Shown here: positions 55,144-63,877 of the stretch, piece by piece
Numbering within the stretch: position 1 is the stretch's first letter
Layout of the letters: every line of letters begins with the position of its first letter
Assembly (NCBI GenBank): GCA_030418115.1
Contig: JAUHQD010000006.1
Coordinates: forward strand, 148,778-212,777
Direction of reading: 5' to 3'
Length of the DNA: 64,000 nucleotides
From: Alteromonadaceae bacterium BrNp21-10
GTDB lineage: Bacteria; Pseudomonadota; Gammaproteobacteria; Enterobacterales; Alteromonadaceae
Program-made: the position numbers and the translations under genes
The notes under the pieces: generated by a model
What the model was told of the DNA's origin: nothing
The model's input: the letters and a program-made list of their open reading frames with translations, nothing else
The model's database searches: none

Positions 55144-58100
55144 ATGCAGTCAAACGAGAAAATTCTACCCACTAGGCGAACCTACAACAAGCTCGTTGCT
55201 AACGAGATGATGGAAGATTTTGCCTTACGCTTCACCGCCAAGCGCGCCCGTGTTTGGTCGTTAAACCGTATTGCCGGTACGGCGCTGGGCATAGTGTCGT
55301 TTTTGGTGCTCGAAGCTATTGGCGGGGCTATTACTCTAAACTTCGGTTTTGTGAATTCCGCGTGGGCCATATTTGCGGTTATCGGCGTCATTTTTCTTAC
55401 CGGTGTGCCGATTAGTTATTACGCCGCCAAATATGGTGTGGATATCGACTTGCTCAGCCGTGGCAGCGGCTTTGGCTATATTGGCTCTACCATTGCCTCG
55501 CTGATTTACGCCTCGTTTACCTTTATTTTCTTCGCCTTAGAAGCGGCCATTATGTCGATGGCGCTGCAAATTTTATTTGGATTACCTTTGTATATTGGTT
55601 ATGTGGTCAGCGCCTTGGTGGTGTTGCCCCTAGTGACCCACGGTATTGCCTATATCAGCCGCTTTCAGGTGTGGACCCAGCCCATTTGGTTGGTGTTACA
55701 GCTTATCCCGCTGTTTTATGTGTTTAGCCACCCCGATAGCAATATGCAGGAATGGTTAGATTTTACCGGTGAGAGCGGTGAGGCTGGTGGCTCGTTTAAT
55801 ATCTTGCTATTCGGTGCGGCATCGGCGGTGTTGTTATCCTTAGTGGCACAAATTGGCGAGCAGGTGGATTTTTTACGTTTTTTGCCTGAAAAACCACAGC
55901 ATGGCCAGTGGCGTTGGTGGGTAGCATTGATTACCGCCGGACCCGGTTGGATTATTTTTGGTGCGCTGAAATTATTTCTCGGTTCATTCCTCGCGTATTT
56001 TGCGTTGCAACAAGGGGTGTCACTGGATTTGGCCGATGACCCGGCGCATATGTATAACCTCGCTTTTAGTTACGTGTTTGAGAACCCCACGCTTAGCGTG
56101 ATTGTTGCCTGTACCTTTGTGTTTATTTCCCAGTTGAAAATTAATGTCGCCAATGCCTATGCGGGCTCATTGGCGTGGTCGAACTTTTTCTCGCGGGTGA
56201 CCCATAATCATCCCGGCCGCGTGGTGTGGATGGTGTTTAATGTGGCCATCGCGTTGCTGTTGATGGAACTGGGCATATATCAAACCATCGAGCGCATGTT
56301 GTCGGTGTATTCGGTATTAGTGCTAGCGTGGTTAAGCTCGGTAGTGGCAGATTTAATTATTAACAAGCCATTAGGCATTAGCCCCAAACATATTGAATTT
56401 AAACGCTCGCATTTATACGACATTAACCCAGTGGGCGTGGGCTCAATGCTGATTGCCAGCTTTGTGGGTTTTACCGCGCATTTTGGCTGGTACGGCGACA
56501 CCACGAAGGCGCTGGCATCATTTATTGCTTGTGGATTGCCGTTTATCACGGTGCCACTGATTGGTTACATGACTAAGGGGAAATTCTATTTAGTTAATAA
56601 TCATCAGCCGATAATAACGGGGATCAACCGCTGTCATATTTGTGAAAATGAATTCGAACATGAAGATATGACCTATTGTCCGGCCTATCAAAAATCCATC
56701 TGTTCTTTGTGTTGTTCGTTGGATGTGCGCTGTGGTGATCAGTGTCGACCTAGCGCGACGTTATCCAGTCAGTCCCATCATTTTTTCCATCGTTTTTTAA
56801 CTACCAAATTATTACGCATTATGACCACGCCGCTGGCGCAATTTATTGCGGTTACCTTAGGCATGAGCCTGACTGGTGCTGGGATTTTGTTTTTAATCTA
56901 TCTGCAAGTACCGGTAGATGATGAAGCCGTTAAGCAGGTGTTTGCGGTTACCTTAGTAAAAATATTCTTCTTACTGCTGATTATTATTGGCGTGGTGAGT
57001 TGGTTATTTATATTGGCGCGCAACGGCAATAAATCGGCGCTCAAAGAATTACGCTCGCTGACTTACACGCTGGCTAAAGAGGTCAATGCCCATGAGAAGA
57101 CTTCGTTAGCATTACAAGATGCCAAAGTGGTCGCTGAATCTGCTAATGAAGCTAAAAGTCGTTATTTAGCAGGCTTAAGTCATGAGCTACGTACACCATT
57201 AAATGTAATGCTGGGTTATGCGCAGCTGATGAGTCAGGACGATGAAATCCCCGGTAAGCAGCGCAAAACCTTGGGCATCGTTAGGCGCAATGGCGAGCAT
57301 TTGGCTGATTTAATTGAAGGGCTATTAGAAATCTCCAAAATCGAAGCGGGCAGGGTGACTTTGCAGCGGGATGAAATAAATCTCAAAGCCATTTTGCAGC
57401 AGTTAGTGGACATGTTCCAAATGATCGCCGCGCAGAAAAATATCAGCTTCCATTATGCGCCGAGTCATTATCTGCCAGACTACGTGGCCACCGACAAACA
57501 ACGTTTTCGGCAGATATTGATTAACCTCATTTCCAATGCCATTAAATACACCGAGAAAGGCTCGGTGACCTTGGAAGTCAGTTATCGTAATCAAGTGGCG
57601 AACTTTAGCATTATCGATACCGGCGTCGGCATTTCCGAAGCGGATCAAGAACTGATTTTTAAACCCTTTGAACAAATCCGCAATGCTCACACTCAGGCTA
57701 TTGGTGGCACGGGGCTTGGGCTGACTATTTCCCGCTCACTAACCGAATTAATGGGCGGCGAGATTTCAATGACCAGTACCCTAGGCAAAGGCTCAACTTT
57801 TAATTTACGTTTGATGTTGGTGCCCCTCAGCAATAATAAAAATGCTCCCGAATACACCCAGTTGCGGGTGATTGGCTATGAAGGTCAGCGACAATCGGTG
57901 CTGGTGGTGGATGATGATCTTAATCAACGCCAACTGATGACGGATTTATTAACCCCCCTTGGTTTTGATGTATTGGCCGCCGAAGATGCAGATACCGGCT
58001 TTAGTCAGCTAATACAGTCACAGGTGGATTTAATTATTTTGGATGTGCGTATGCCGAATATCGATGGCTGGCAGATGGTTAAACAATTGCGCGAAGCCAA

Positions 58101-58515
58101 TTATGGCATGCCGGTGTTGATGGTGTCGGCCAATGCCCGTGATGCGGAGTCGAATTTGGCGGCAGAAGGGTTCCATAATGGTTATATTGCCAAACCAGTG
58201 AATCTTGATGCGCTACTAGGAAAAATAGGCGAGTTGCTGGGCATTCATTGGCAGTATTCGCAACCACCAGCGGCCAGCGAACAGCAAGAGTTGGTGGCTT
58301 CACCTAACAAAGACGCCGCCGGTACTGAACAATATCAAGCCTTGATCGCCTTAGCTGAAATTGGCTACCTGTCAGGGTTTAAAGATAAATTTAATGAAAT
58401 TGCCGAGCAATATCAGTTGCCAGCCAATGTACATTCGCAAATAAGTGAGTACTTAGAGTTATGTCATTTCCCGAAAATTATTCAATATCTACAGGAGCTA
58501 TGTCATGAGCACTAA
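55144..58515 (+). CDS. NCS1-permease-fused hybrid sensor histidine kinase
   Basis: A 1123-residue membrane sensor. Residues about 30-490 are a twelve-helix NCS1-type permease (cytosine/allantoin/hydantoin family). A Cys-rich knuckle follows (CHICENEFEHEDMTYC then CSLCC, about 496-540), resembling a zinc ribbon. Two further membrane helices lie near 570-635. Then HisKA (H680 in GLSHELRTPLNVMLGY), HATPase (NLISNAIKYTEKG, DTGVGISEADQ, GGTGLGLTI) and a REC domain with D967 (LIILDVRMPNIDGW). It is divergent from porin-urt-ure, so it likely senses urea or a related N-source through the permease part. It overlaps the regulator gene by 11 bases. Confidence 0.9.
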   Translation: MQSNEKILPTRRTYNKLVANEMMEDFALRFTAKRARVWSLNRIAGTALGIVSFLVLEAIGGAITLNFGFVNSAWAIFAVIGVIFLTGVPISYYAAKYGVDIDLLSRGSGFGYIGSTIASLIYASFTFIFFALEAAIMSMALQILFGLPLYIGYVVSALVVLPLVTHGIAYISRFQVWTQPIWLVLQLIPLFYVFSHPDSNMQEWLDFTGESGEAGGSFNILLFGAASAVLLSLVAQIGEQVDFLRFLPEKPQHGQWRWWVALITAGPGWIIFGALKLFLGSFLAYFALQQGVSLDLADDPAHMYNLAFSYVFENPTLSVIVACTFVFISQLKINVANAYAGSLAWSNFFSRVTHNHPGRVVWMVFNVAIALLLMELGIYQTIERMLSVYSVLVLAWLSSVVADLIINKPLGISPKHIEFKRSHLYDINPVGVGSMLIASFVGFTAHFGWYGDTTKALASFIACGLPFITVPLIGYMTKGKFYLVNNHQPIITGINRCHICENEFEHEDMTYCPAYQKSICSLCCSLDVRCGDQCRPSATLSSQSHHFFHRFLTTKLLRIMTTPLAQFIAVTLGMSLTGAGILFLIYLQVPVDDEAVKQVFAVTLVKIFFLLLIIIGVVSWLFILARNGNKSALKELRSLTYTLAKEVNAHEKTSLALQDAKVVAESANEAKSRYLAGLSHELRTPLNVMLGYAQLMSQDDEIPGKQRKTLGIVRRNGEHLADLIEGLLEISKIEAGRVTLQRDEINLKAILQQLVDMFQMIAAQKNISFHYAPSHYLPDYVATDKQRFRQILINLISNAIKYTEKGSVTLEVSYRNQVANFSIIDTGVGISEADQELIFKPFEQIRNAHTQAIGGTGLGLTISRSLTELMGGEISMTSTLGKGSTFNLRLMLVPLSNNKNAPEYTQLRVIGYEGQRQSVLVVDDDLNQRQLMTDLLTPLGFDVLAAEDADTGFSQLIQSQVDLIILDVRMPNIDGWQMVKQLREANYGMPVLMVSANARDAESNLAAEGFHNGYIAKPVNLDALLGKIGELLGIHWQYSQPPAASEQQELVASPNKDAAGTEQYQALIALAEIGYLSGFKDKFNEIAEQYQLPANVHSQISEYLELCHFPKIIQYLQELCHEH

Positions 58516-59389
58516 GATCAGCGACGTAGTATTAGTGGTGGATGATTCTCCCGAGTCTTTAGGCATGTTGAATGTGGCGCTGAATCAGCAAGGTTATACC
58601 GCGTTGGTGGCCCTTGATGGCTTGCAAGCGTTGGCCATTGTTGAAAAAGTGCAGCCAGATGTGGTGTTGCTGGATGCCATGATGCCGCAAATGGACGGCT
58701 TTGAAACCTGCCAGAAGCTCAAGCAACACTTGCCGAATACGCCGATTATTTTCATGACCGGCCTGACCGATGTTGAAGATGTAGTACGTGGCTTTGAAGC
58801 GGGTGCCATTGATTATGTAACTAAACCTATTTCACCCGACGAAGTGATTGCCCGCATAAAATCTCATATTGAAACCGCCAAACTGGCACTTAGCGCCCAA
58901 GATGCGCTGGACCATGCCGGTAGCAATGTTTTTTGTGTGAGCGAACAAGGGCGCCTGTCTTGGGCAACGCCTTATGTGCATAAACTGATTGATAATATTG
59001 CCGGTGACGATTTCAGCCCTTGGGCCAGTATTGCCACAAAGTTAGTGCCTTGGTTGATGGGGGATACCTCCATCAACCTATTGATTGATTGCTTTGAGCA
59101 ACCCTTGAATGTGTCCTACGTACGCTTACAGCAAGAAAAACATTTACTCCGGGTAGCAGAAGCTAAGCAGCAAAAGACCGCCGAGCACCTGCAGCAAAAG
59201 CTGCCTATAACCAAACGCGAATCGGAAGTGTTGTATTGGGTTTCTTATGGCAAAACCAGTTGGGAAATTTCGCAAATATTGGAAATGAGCCCACGCACAG
59301 TGAATAAGCATTTAGAGCAAATATTTAAGAAGTTGGGAGTGGATAATAGGACGTCAGCAGCGGCGATATCGATACGGTTGTTGGAGTAG
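58505..59389 (+). CDS. LuxR/NarL-type response regulator
   Basis: A 294-residue protein with REC domain (phospho-acceptor D57 in VVLLDAMMPQMDGFE, then KPISPDEV). A middle region of about 90 residues of unknown fold follows, then a C-terminal LuxR helix-turn-helix (ITKRESEVLYWVSYGKTSWEISQILEMSPRTVNKHLEQIFKKLGV in pieces). It receives phosphate from the overlapping sensor kinase and probably activates the urea operon. The regulator gene ends a two-gene operon, followed by repeat element R2. Confidence 0.93.
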   Translation: MSTKISDVVLVVDDSPESLGMLNVALNQQGYTALVALDGLQALAIVEKVQPDVVLLDAMMPQMDGFETCQKLKQHLPNTPIIFMTGLTDVEDVVRGFEAGAIDYVTKPISPDEVIARIKSHIETAKLALSAQDALDHAGSNVFCVSEQGRLSWATPYVHKLIDNIAGDDFSPWASIATKLVPWLMGDTSINLLIDCFEQPLNVSYVRLQQEKHLLRVAEAKQQKTAEHLQQKLPITKRESEVLYWVSYGKTSWEISQILEMSPRTVNKHLEQIFKKLGVDNRTSAAAISIRLLE

Positions 59390-59391
59390 TT

Positions 59392-59652
59392 ATTGGCTGC
59401 GCCAAGCAGCTTATCTATTGGCTTCGCCAACTGTCGTCCATGACCTTTTTCACGTGGCTCCATGCCACGCGAGGGTATTTGGACGGACCCAAATACCCGA
59501 AAAGTCCTTTCGCTCCGGCAACTTTCTGATTCCGAATTTAATAACCATTCTTAAATCGAACCGGCGCGAGGTAGCATCCTTGCAAAGCACGCGCCTTGGC
59601 AAAACGTCCTGTTTTGCCATTCGACGAATGGGCATTAAATTCGGGAAAGTTA
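59392..59652. repeat. Hairpin-chain element R2 (GGA/TCC loops)
   Basis: The best-preserved copy of the R family. Plus-strand hairpins: TTGGC-TGC-GCCAA (59394 on) and TTGGC-TTC-GCCAA; CGTGGC-TCCAT-GCCACG (59453-59469); GGGTATTTGG-ACGGAC-CCAAATACCC (59473-59498); CGAAA-AGTCC-TTTCG (59498-59512). Then a junction: outer stem 59532-59550 with 59626-59644, extended by AACTTTC/GAAAGTT; arm GGCGCG/CGCGCC (59563-59595) around GCA-TCCT-TGC; arm GGCAAAAC-GTCCT-GTTTTGCC (59598-59618). Later, GTAGCCAAG-CTTG-CTTGGCTAC (59696-59717). On the minus strand it directly follows the CheX-REC gene. The 368-base gap 59390-59757 holds no gene. Confidence 0.8.
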
Positions 59653-59757
59653 AGTCGCAGTAGCCGACCTGTAGGTCTTGAATAACTAGGAAATGTAGCC
59701 AAGCTTGCTTGGCTACAAGATTACAGGTTAATGGATTGCCTGACTCGGAAAATCGGT

Positions 59758-60702
59758 TTAGGCTATTTTTAGATACTGGGCGATTATTTCTGCACCGCTG
59801 TTGGCGTGGATGGGTTTGAAAATAAAGCCTGATATACCTTGTTCCTGACATTCGCTAACTAACTTTTGATCGGTTACTGAAGAGAGCATGACAATCGGTA
59901 CTTGTGAACCCGATTTACGGATTTCAGCAAGGGCTTCGTCACCGTTCATGTCTTCCATTACCACATCCATAAACATGAAATCTGGTGCTTCAGAAGCAAC
60001 CATCTCTACTGCTGCGCGACCATCGTTGGCTTCGATTACATTGGTATATCCCAGATTATGTAAAAAGCGTTTTACTGCCTTACGGATCAAAGCACTGTCA
60101 TCGACTACCAATACCTTCGCGTCCAAGGGTAAGGTATTGGTATGGGTATTTTTGATACCAGTGCTTTCTTCACGCTTAATGTCGCTAGCTTGATATTCGA
60201 CTTCACGTACCAGTAAGTTGAAGTAGTAACGGCCTACGCCTTCAATGGTAATAGGTACGGTGACTATTTCTTTGACCCCGACCAAATATTTATCCATGTC
60301 AGCCATATCGTTGACAAAATAGGGGCTAGAAAAACCATACTTGAGGTTATAACGACTGTGCATATCCGTGGAGCGACCAACAATAGTGTTGCCCCATTCG
60401 GCAAGGGCATTGCTTAATTCTTCATTAATTTCGGTATATTCATACTTTTCGTCAAACATGCTCTGACAAACTGTATTACCAATGGCGATGGCCGTTTCAG
60501 GATAGTGATGCATCATAATAACACCATCCAAGTTACCGGTAACATCCGAACATACGGCGTAACCTTTAAAACGAAAATCTTCAACCTTGTCCATAAAAGG
60601 TTCACCGGCGGTGCCCGTTAAATTGGTCATGGCTTTGAGGCTGGCAATGGATTCATTGATAAAAGGGTATAAAACGACTTTATATATATTTTCAACCGAC
60701 AT
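59758..60702 (-). CDS. CheX-like phosphatase domain fused to a REC domain
   Basis: A 314-residue protein. The first ~165 residues match the CheX/CheC-like phosphatase fold, with the E-x2-N catalytic pattern in NEELSNALAEWGN. A short linker leads to a C-terminal REC domain (about 190-312) with AKVLVVDDSALIRKAVKRFL, phospho-Asp in FMFMDVVMEDMNGDE, and SS...K in VMLSSVT and IFKPIHA. Such CheX-REC proteins may act on their own phosphate or on another CheY-like protein. No che or fli gene is near. GGATCC and a run of T/A precede the ATG. Confidence 0.88.
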   Translation of the reverse strand: MSVENIYKVVLYPFINESIASLKAMTNLTGTAGEPFMDKVEDFRFKGYAVCSDVTGNLDGVIMMHHYPETAIAIGNTVCQSMFDEKYEYTEINEELSNALAEWGNTIVGRSTDMHSRYNLKYGFSSPYFVNDMADMDKYLVGVKEIVTVPITIEGVGRYYFNLLVREVEYQASDIKREESTGIKNTHTNTLPLDAKVLVVDDSALIRKAVKRFLHNLGYTNVIEANDGRAAVEMVASEAPDFMFMDVVMEDMNGDEALAEIRKSGSQVPIVMLSSVTDQKLVSECQEQGISGFIFKPIHANSGAEIIAQYLKIA

Positions 60703-60880
60703 GGCTGGATCCTTTATTGTTATTATTAGTGCGTAGCAAATTACTAGAAGCCTACAAATAATGCAAATTGTAGCCTATGGCTTGGATAGTAGTCGGTTTG
60801 AATTGGAAGTTGATAGTTGTGAAGGTGGGAAACATAAGTGGAGATTGGCTTGATGCCATTGTCTCTTGCTATGTAACGTA

Positions 60881-61228
60881 CTAGCCGAAGAAGCACGCAT
60901 TTTCATCCTCACTGACGATAGCCAGAAATTCTTCAAAGTATTTCACTTCAGGGGTGGGCTCATAGCGATGCCATTTTAAATCTTGGCGTTGCCAATATAT
61001 TTTCCACACCTTCTTAGTTTTGATATAGGTGGTTTTGGCAAATGGAAGATGCATTATATTTTCTGGATTTCGCCACTCTGGACGTATTTCGTATAGTTCA
61101 ACACTTTGGTCTTCAATACGATAACCAAAATCAAGTTCTTTCCTAATGTGCACGGGCGGGCGCTTAGCAGCCATAAATTTTGCTAACTCGCGTTCACACC
61201 TTTTTATTTCAAACTCACTTATTGCCAT
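60881..61228 (-). CDS. DUF3024-family protein
   Basis: A 115-residue protein of the DUF3024 pattern (ELAKFMAAKRPPVHIRKELDFGYRIEDQSVELYEIRPEWRNP in pieces, WKIYWQRQDLKWHRY). Function unknown; the family is often found among small accessory or defence-adjacent genes. It sits directly downstream of the ParE/Phd pair in the same direction with 36 bases between. Confidence 0.8.
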   Translation of the reverse strand: MAISEFEIKRCERELAKFMAAKRPPVHIRKELDFGYRIEDQSVELYEIRPEWRNPENIMHLPFAKTTYIKTKKVWKIYWQRQDLKWHRYEPTPEVKYFEEFLAIVSEDENACFFG

Positions 61229-61264
61229 TGATATTGCCTTAGTTAAAACACTTGTTTTCAGTAC

Positions 61265-61564
61265 TTAACCTTGTAAAAGAAATTTTCGAAGGTCACGTTC
61301 GTTGCGCATAACATGCAGTATGTACACCTGATTATTGTCAATCTTATAGAAAATACGACAAGGATTAACGATGATTTCTCTATAGTTAAAGTTTTGCAAT
61401 TCAAGTGGGATCTTGCCCGATTCTGGGTGATTTTCTAGCCTAGTTATTTTATCAAAGACTTTTTGCATCAAATTTTTGGCAGCAGTTAAATTACTTACTG
61501 CAATATATTCTGCTATTTCGTTTAAATCGTTAAGCGCGGGGGCAGTCCATATTATTTCAGCCAT
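61265..61564 (-). CDS. ParE/RelE-superfamily toxin
   Basis: A 99-residue toxin-fold protein: IIWTAPALNDLNEIAEYIA, ALNDLNEI helix pair, ENHPESGKIPLELQNFNYREIIVNPCRIFYKID with the Arg/Tyr strand and VYILHVMRNERDLRKFLL. ParE members inhibit gyrase and RelE members cut mRNA; the pattern is closer to ParE. It overlaps the antitoxin gene by 13 bases, antitoxin first. Confidence 0.9.
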   Translation of the reverse strand: MAEIIWTAPALNDLNEIAEYIAVSNLTAAKNLMQKVFDKITRLENHPESGKIPLELQNFNYREIIVNPCRIFYKIDNNQVYILHVMRNERDLRKFLLQG

Positions 61565-61809
61565 TGACTCATTTTCTCTTTGGCTTCTTGATTCGAAAAT
61601 GTACTTCCATTTTCAATCGCTTGTTCGCCTCTCGCAACCCCTTCGAGTATCGCCATCCGTCGTTGCATGAATTCATAATCTTCAACATCAACTAAATAGG
61701 CAGAGGGCTGTCCATGTTCAGTAATTAGCACTGGTTCTTTTGAAGAATGAAGGTCTGCTAGTATTTTGGTTGCTTGGCGTTTTAGCGTAGTAACGAGTTC
61801 TACCTTCAT
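61552..61809 (-). CDS. Phd/YefM-family antitoxin
   Basis: An 85-residue antitoxin: DNA-binding N-terminal part (LVTTLKRQATKILADLHSSKEPVLITEHGQPSAYLVDVEDYE in pieces) and a helical toxin-binding tail. It is expected to neutralise the toxin and repress the operon. GAAAGGA-like sequence lies upstream. Confidence 0.9.
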   Translation of the reverse strand: MKVELVTTLKRQATKILADLHSSKEPVLITEHGQPSAYLVDVEDYEFMQRRMAILEGVARGEQAIENGSTFSNQEAKEKMSQWLK

Positions 61810-62023
61810 ATTTAATTCAACTTAGAAAGGAAAATGTATCACTATAGTAGCACAATGGATTGGCGGTTCAACGGTAGTGGTGGCGCAGAACTTAGTTGGT
61901 TTGTAACTTGTCAGCACTAATTGCCATTTAATGTTTTTTCGTTAAAAAAGGGGCAACGACGCTAACTTACGATAGCTCTGCTGCCCCGATTACTTTTTAT
62001 TTAAACTCTATTTGTTTTAGTTT

Positions 62024-62965
62024 TTAGTTGATTGGTGTGATGAATTTATTTACATCTAGCCAATGTATAAAAGCATCGAACCATGTGTTACTGGTGCGAT
62101 CTGGATTGCCTAATCCGAAACCATGGCCACCGTTTTGATATAAGTGTAATTCAACCGGGACTTTTGCATCATACCAAGATTTAATCACACCAAATTCGCC
62201 GTTAAATAAGAAATCATCGGTGGCAACGGCCATAAACATGGCAGGCGGATTCTCAGGTAATTCCACTGCGTTCATACCGCCATATATCTGACCGATAAAA
62301 GATAACTTAACCTTTTTTGATTGCAGTGTTGTGGCCATGGTTAGCCCTGCACCTGCGGAGAAACCAATCATGCCTATTTTGTCTTTATTCACACCCCATT
62401 CTTCGGCGCGGTCGAGCATCATCGCGTAAGCGGCTTCCGCATCTTCAAGTTGATTCGAAAGGTCCCAACGAGGGCGTTCACGTTTTGGTGCTGCTTCTGA
62501 ATCTGCACTTTTCGCCGCATCATCAAAACGTCGATTCATTATATTGTCAAAACCTTCTAATGTTGCTGGTGTTGGCTGTAATCGATATTTAAGGACAAAG
62601 GCGTTGATACCACGGTCGGCAAGTGCTTGGGCCACTTCCCATCCTTCATTTCCCATTGAAAGCCACATAAAGCCACCGCCAGGTGCAACGATAACACTAG
62701 TACCATTGGCTATTTTAGGGTTTGCCAAAAATGGTGTTAACGTCGCTGTGGTGATGTTGCGAGCCATTGGGTCGCCCCACTGGCGGAACCACGATTCTGT
62801 TGCTGGTTGGTTATCTACGCCTCCGGTACCTAACGGAATAGCGTTCGGTTCATCAGGCGCCTCAATCGGATACATTTTTCCATCTTGAGCAAATACAGGT
62901 GTTTGGAAAATGATAAAGAGTGCTAAGACTCCATTAAAAACCGTTAATTTTATTTTCTTCGACAT
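62024..62965 (-). CDS. Secreted alpha/beta hydrolase, BD-FAE/acetyl-xylan-esterase-like
   Basis: A 313-residue exported esterase with signal peptide (cut near VFA-QDG). The oxyanion motif is in VIVAPGGGFMWLS, the nucleophile elbow G-F-S-A-G in MIGFSAGAGLTMA, Asp in AVATDDFLF and catalytic His in GGHGFGLG. The BD-FAE type hydrolyses acyl esters from plant or algal polysaccharides. AAAGGAGA precedes the ATG. It could cooperate with the beta-helix protein at the other window end only in a general sense. Confidence 0.88.
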   Translation of the reverse strand: MSKKIKLTVFNGVLALFIIFQTPVFAQDGKMYPIEAPDEPNAIPLGTGGVDNQPATESWFRQWGDPMARNITTATLTPFLANPKIANGTSVIVAPGGGFMWLSMGNEGWEVAQALADRGINAFVLKYRLQPTPATLEGFDNIMNRRFDDAAKSADSEAAPKRERPRWDLSNQLEDAEAAYAMMLDRAEEWGVNKDKIGMIGFSAGAGLTMATTLQSKKVKLSFIGQIYGGMNAVELPENPPAMFMAVATDDFLFNGEFGVIKSWYDAKVPVELHLYQNGGHGFGLGNPDRTSNTWFDAFIHWLDVNKFITPIN

Positions 62966-63659
62966 AACAATAATCTCCTTTAATTAAAATGCACTTTAGA
63001 ATTTGTTTTCAATTTTCGCGGACTAACTTTATGATACTAAATTATAATAATACAATTAACTTCTTGTACAGAAATTCAAATTGACATCACTATTGCGAAA
63101 ATTGGTTTTCATTATTGAAACTTGTTTTTAGGTTTTAATACTTCGTGTATGCCCTTATTTACCTGGTGTTGGGGAGGTTTTTATGCCAATTCCACTTGGC
63201 TGCATTGGTCTAGTTTGGGCATGGTGTTAAGGTGGTCACTAGATGGGTTATTGGCTTAGCCAGCTGTCGTCCTTGATATTTTTCACGTGGCTTCATGTCA
63301 CGCGAGGATATTTACTGCGCCGTTATTCTCCTATGAATCTTTTATAGCGTTGATCTAAGACTTCCTTACGCACACTGTTTCCATTTGGGCCGAGTATTCT
63401 TAGCTCAGCACGCTTTTATCATAACTTCTCATTTTCCCACCTATTTTTATCGAAACCAGTAATTCTCAATGGTTATTGAGGAAATACATGTTCTTTATTT
63501 TTATTCTGTAGAGGACTTCCACAGAATACACATTCGGGTTTCAAATTAACTTCGTATTCGTTCTGGGAAAATCCCTTTCTCCTAGTTGATTCAATTTACG
63601 TTACTCTGCAAATTTTATTTGGTCAAATTTCCGGATATTTGAGACTGTCAGTTCGGCAA
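62966..63659. other. Gene-poor AT-rich region with a partial repeat
   Basis: About 700 bases without a supportable gene. It contains the promoter of the esterase gene and the partial R4 element at 63248-63320. Confidence 0.5.
63248..63320. repeat. Partial hairpin-chain element R4
   Basis: It resembles the first part of R2 (59414-59486): TTGGCTTAGCCAG, CTGTCGTCC, TTTTTCACGTGGCTTCATGTCACGCGAGG in pieces, but the GGGTATTT hairpin has lost its partner strand. Its loop TTCAT has also lost the TCC core. It is a decayed copy. Confidence 0.65.
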
Positions 63660-63877
63660 TTGCGACTTAACTTGCCTTGTAAAAATGGTAATGGTTCAAA
63701 TGGCTGAACAGGAAGTTCAGCCAAAGCGTGCATTCTACAGGGAAGTAGAATCACGCTGGTTTGATAAAACCATTTTCATTTTTTCAAGATTAAGCAAGTT
63801 AGCGGAGCGAGGATTCTTTCGTCCCTTTCTTATCCTCAAGAAAGGGGCTCGCGCCCACGGGACGGGGCGTGAAAAAC
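63660..63877. repeat. Hairpin-chain element R3, inverted, cut by an IS
   Basis: Inverted relative to R1 and R2. Arms on the plus strand: GGCTGAAC-AGGAA-GTTCAGCC (63702-63722); AGCGTG/CACGCT around ATTCTAC-AGGGAA-GTAGAAT (63725-63757); outer pairing of 63681-63696 with about 63765-63781; CCCTTTCTT-ATCCTC-AAGAAAGGG (63823-63846); CGCCC-ACGGGACG-GGGCG (63852-63869). After CGTGAAAAAC the sequence switches to the IS3 end at 63878, in the middle of the expected repeat. GGA is read on the plus strand in most loops. Confidence 0.75.
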
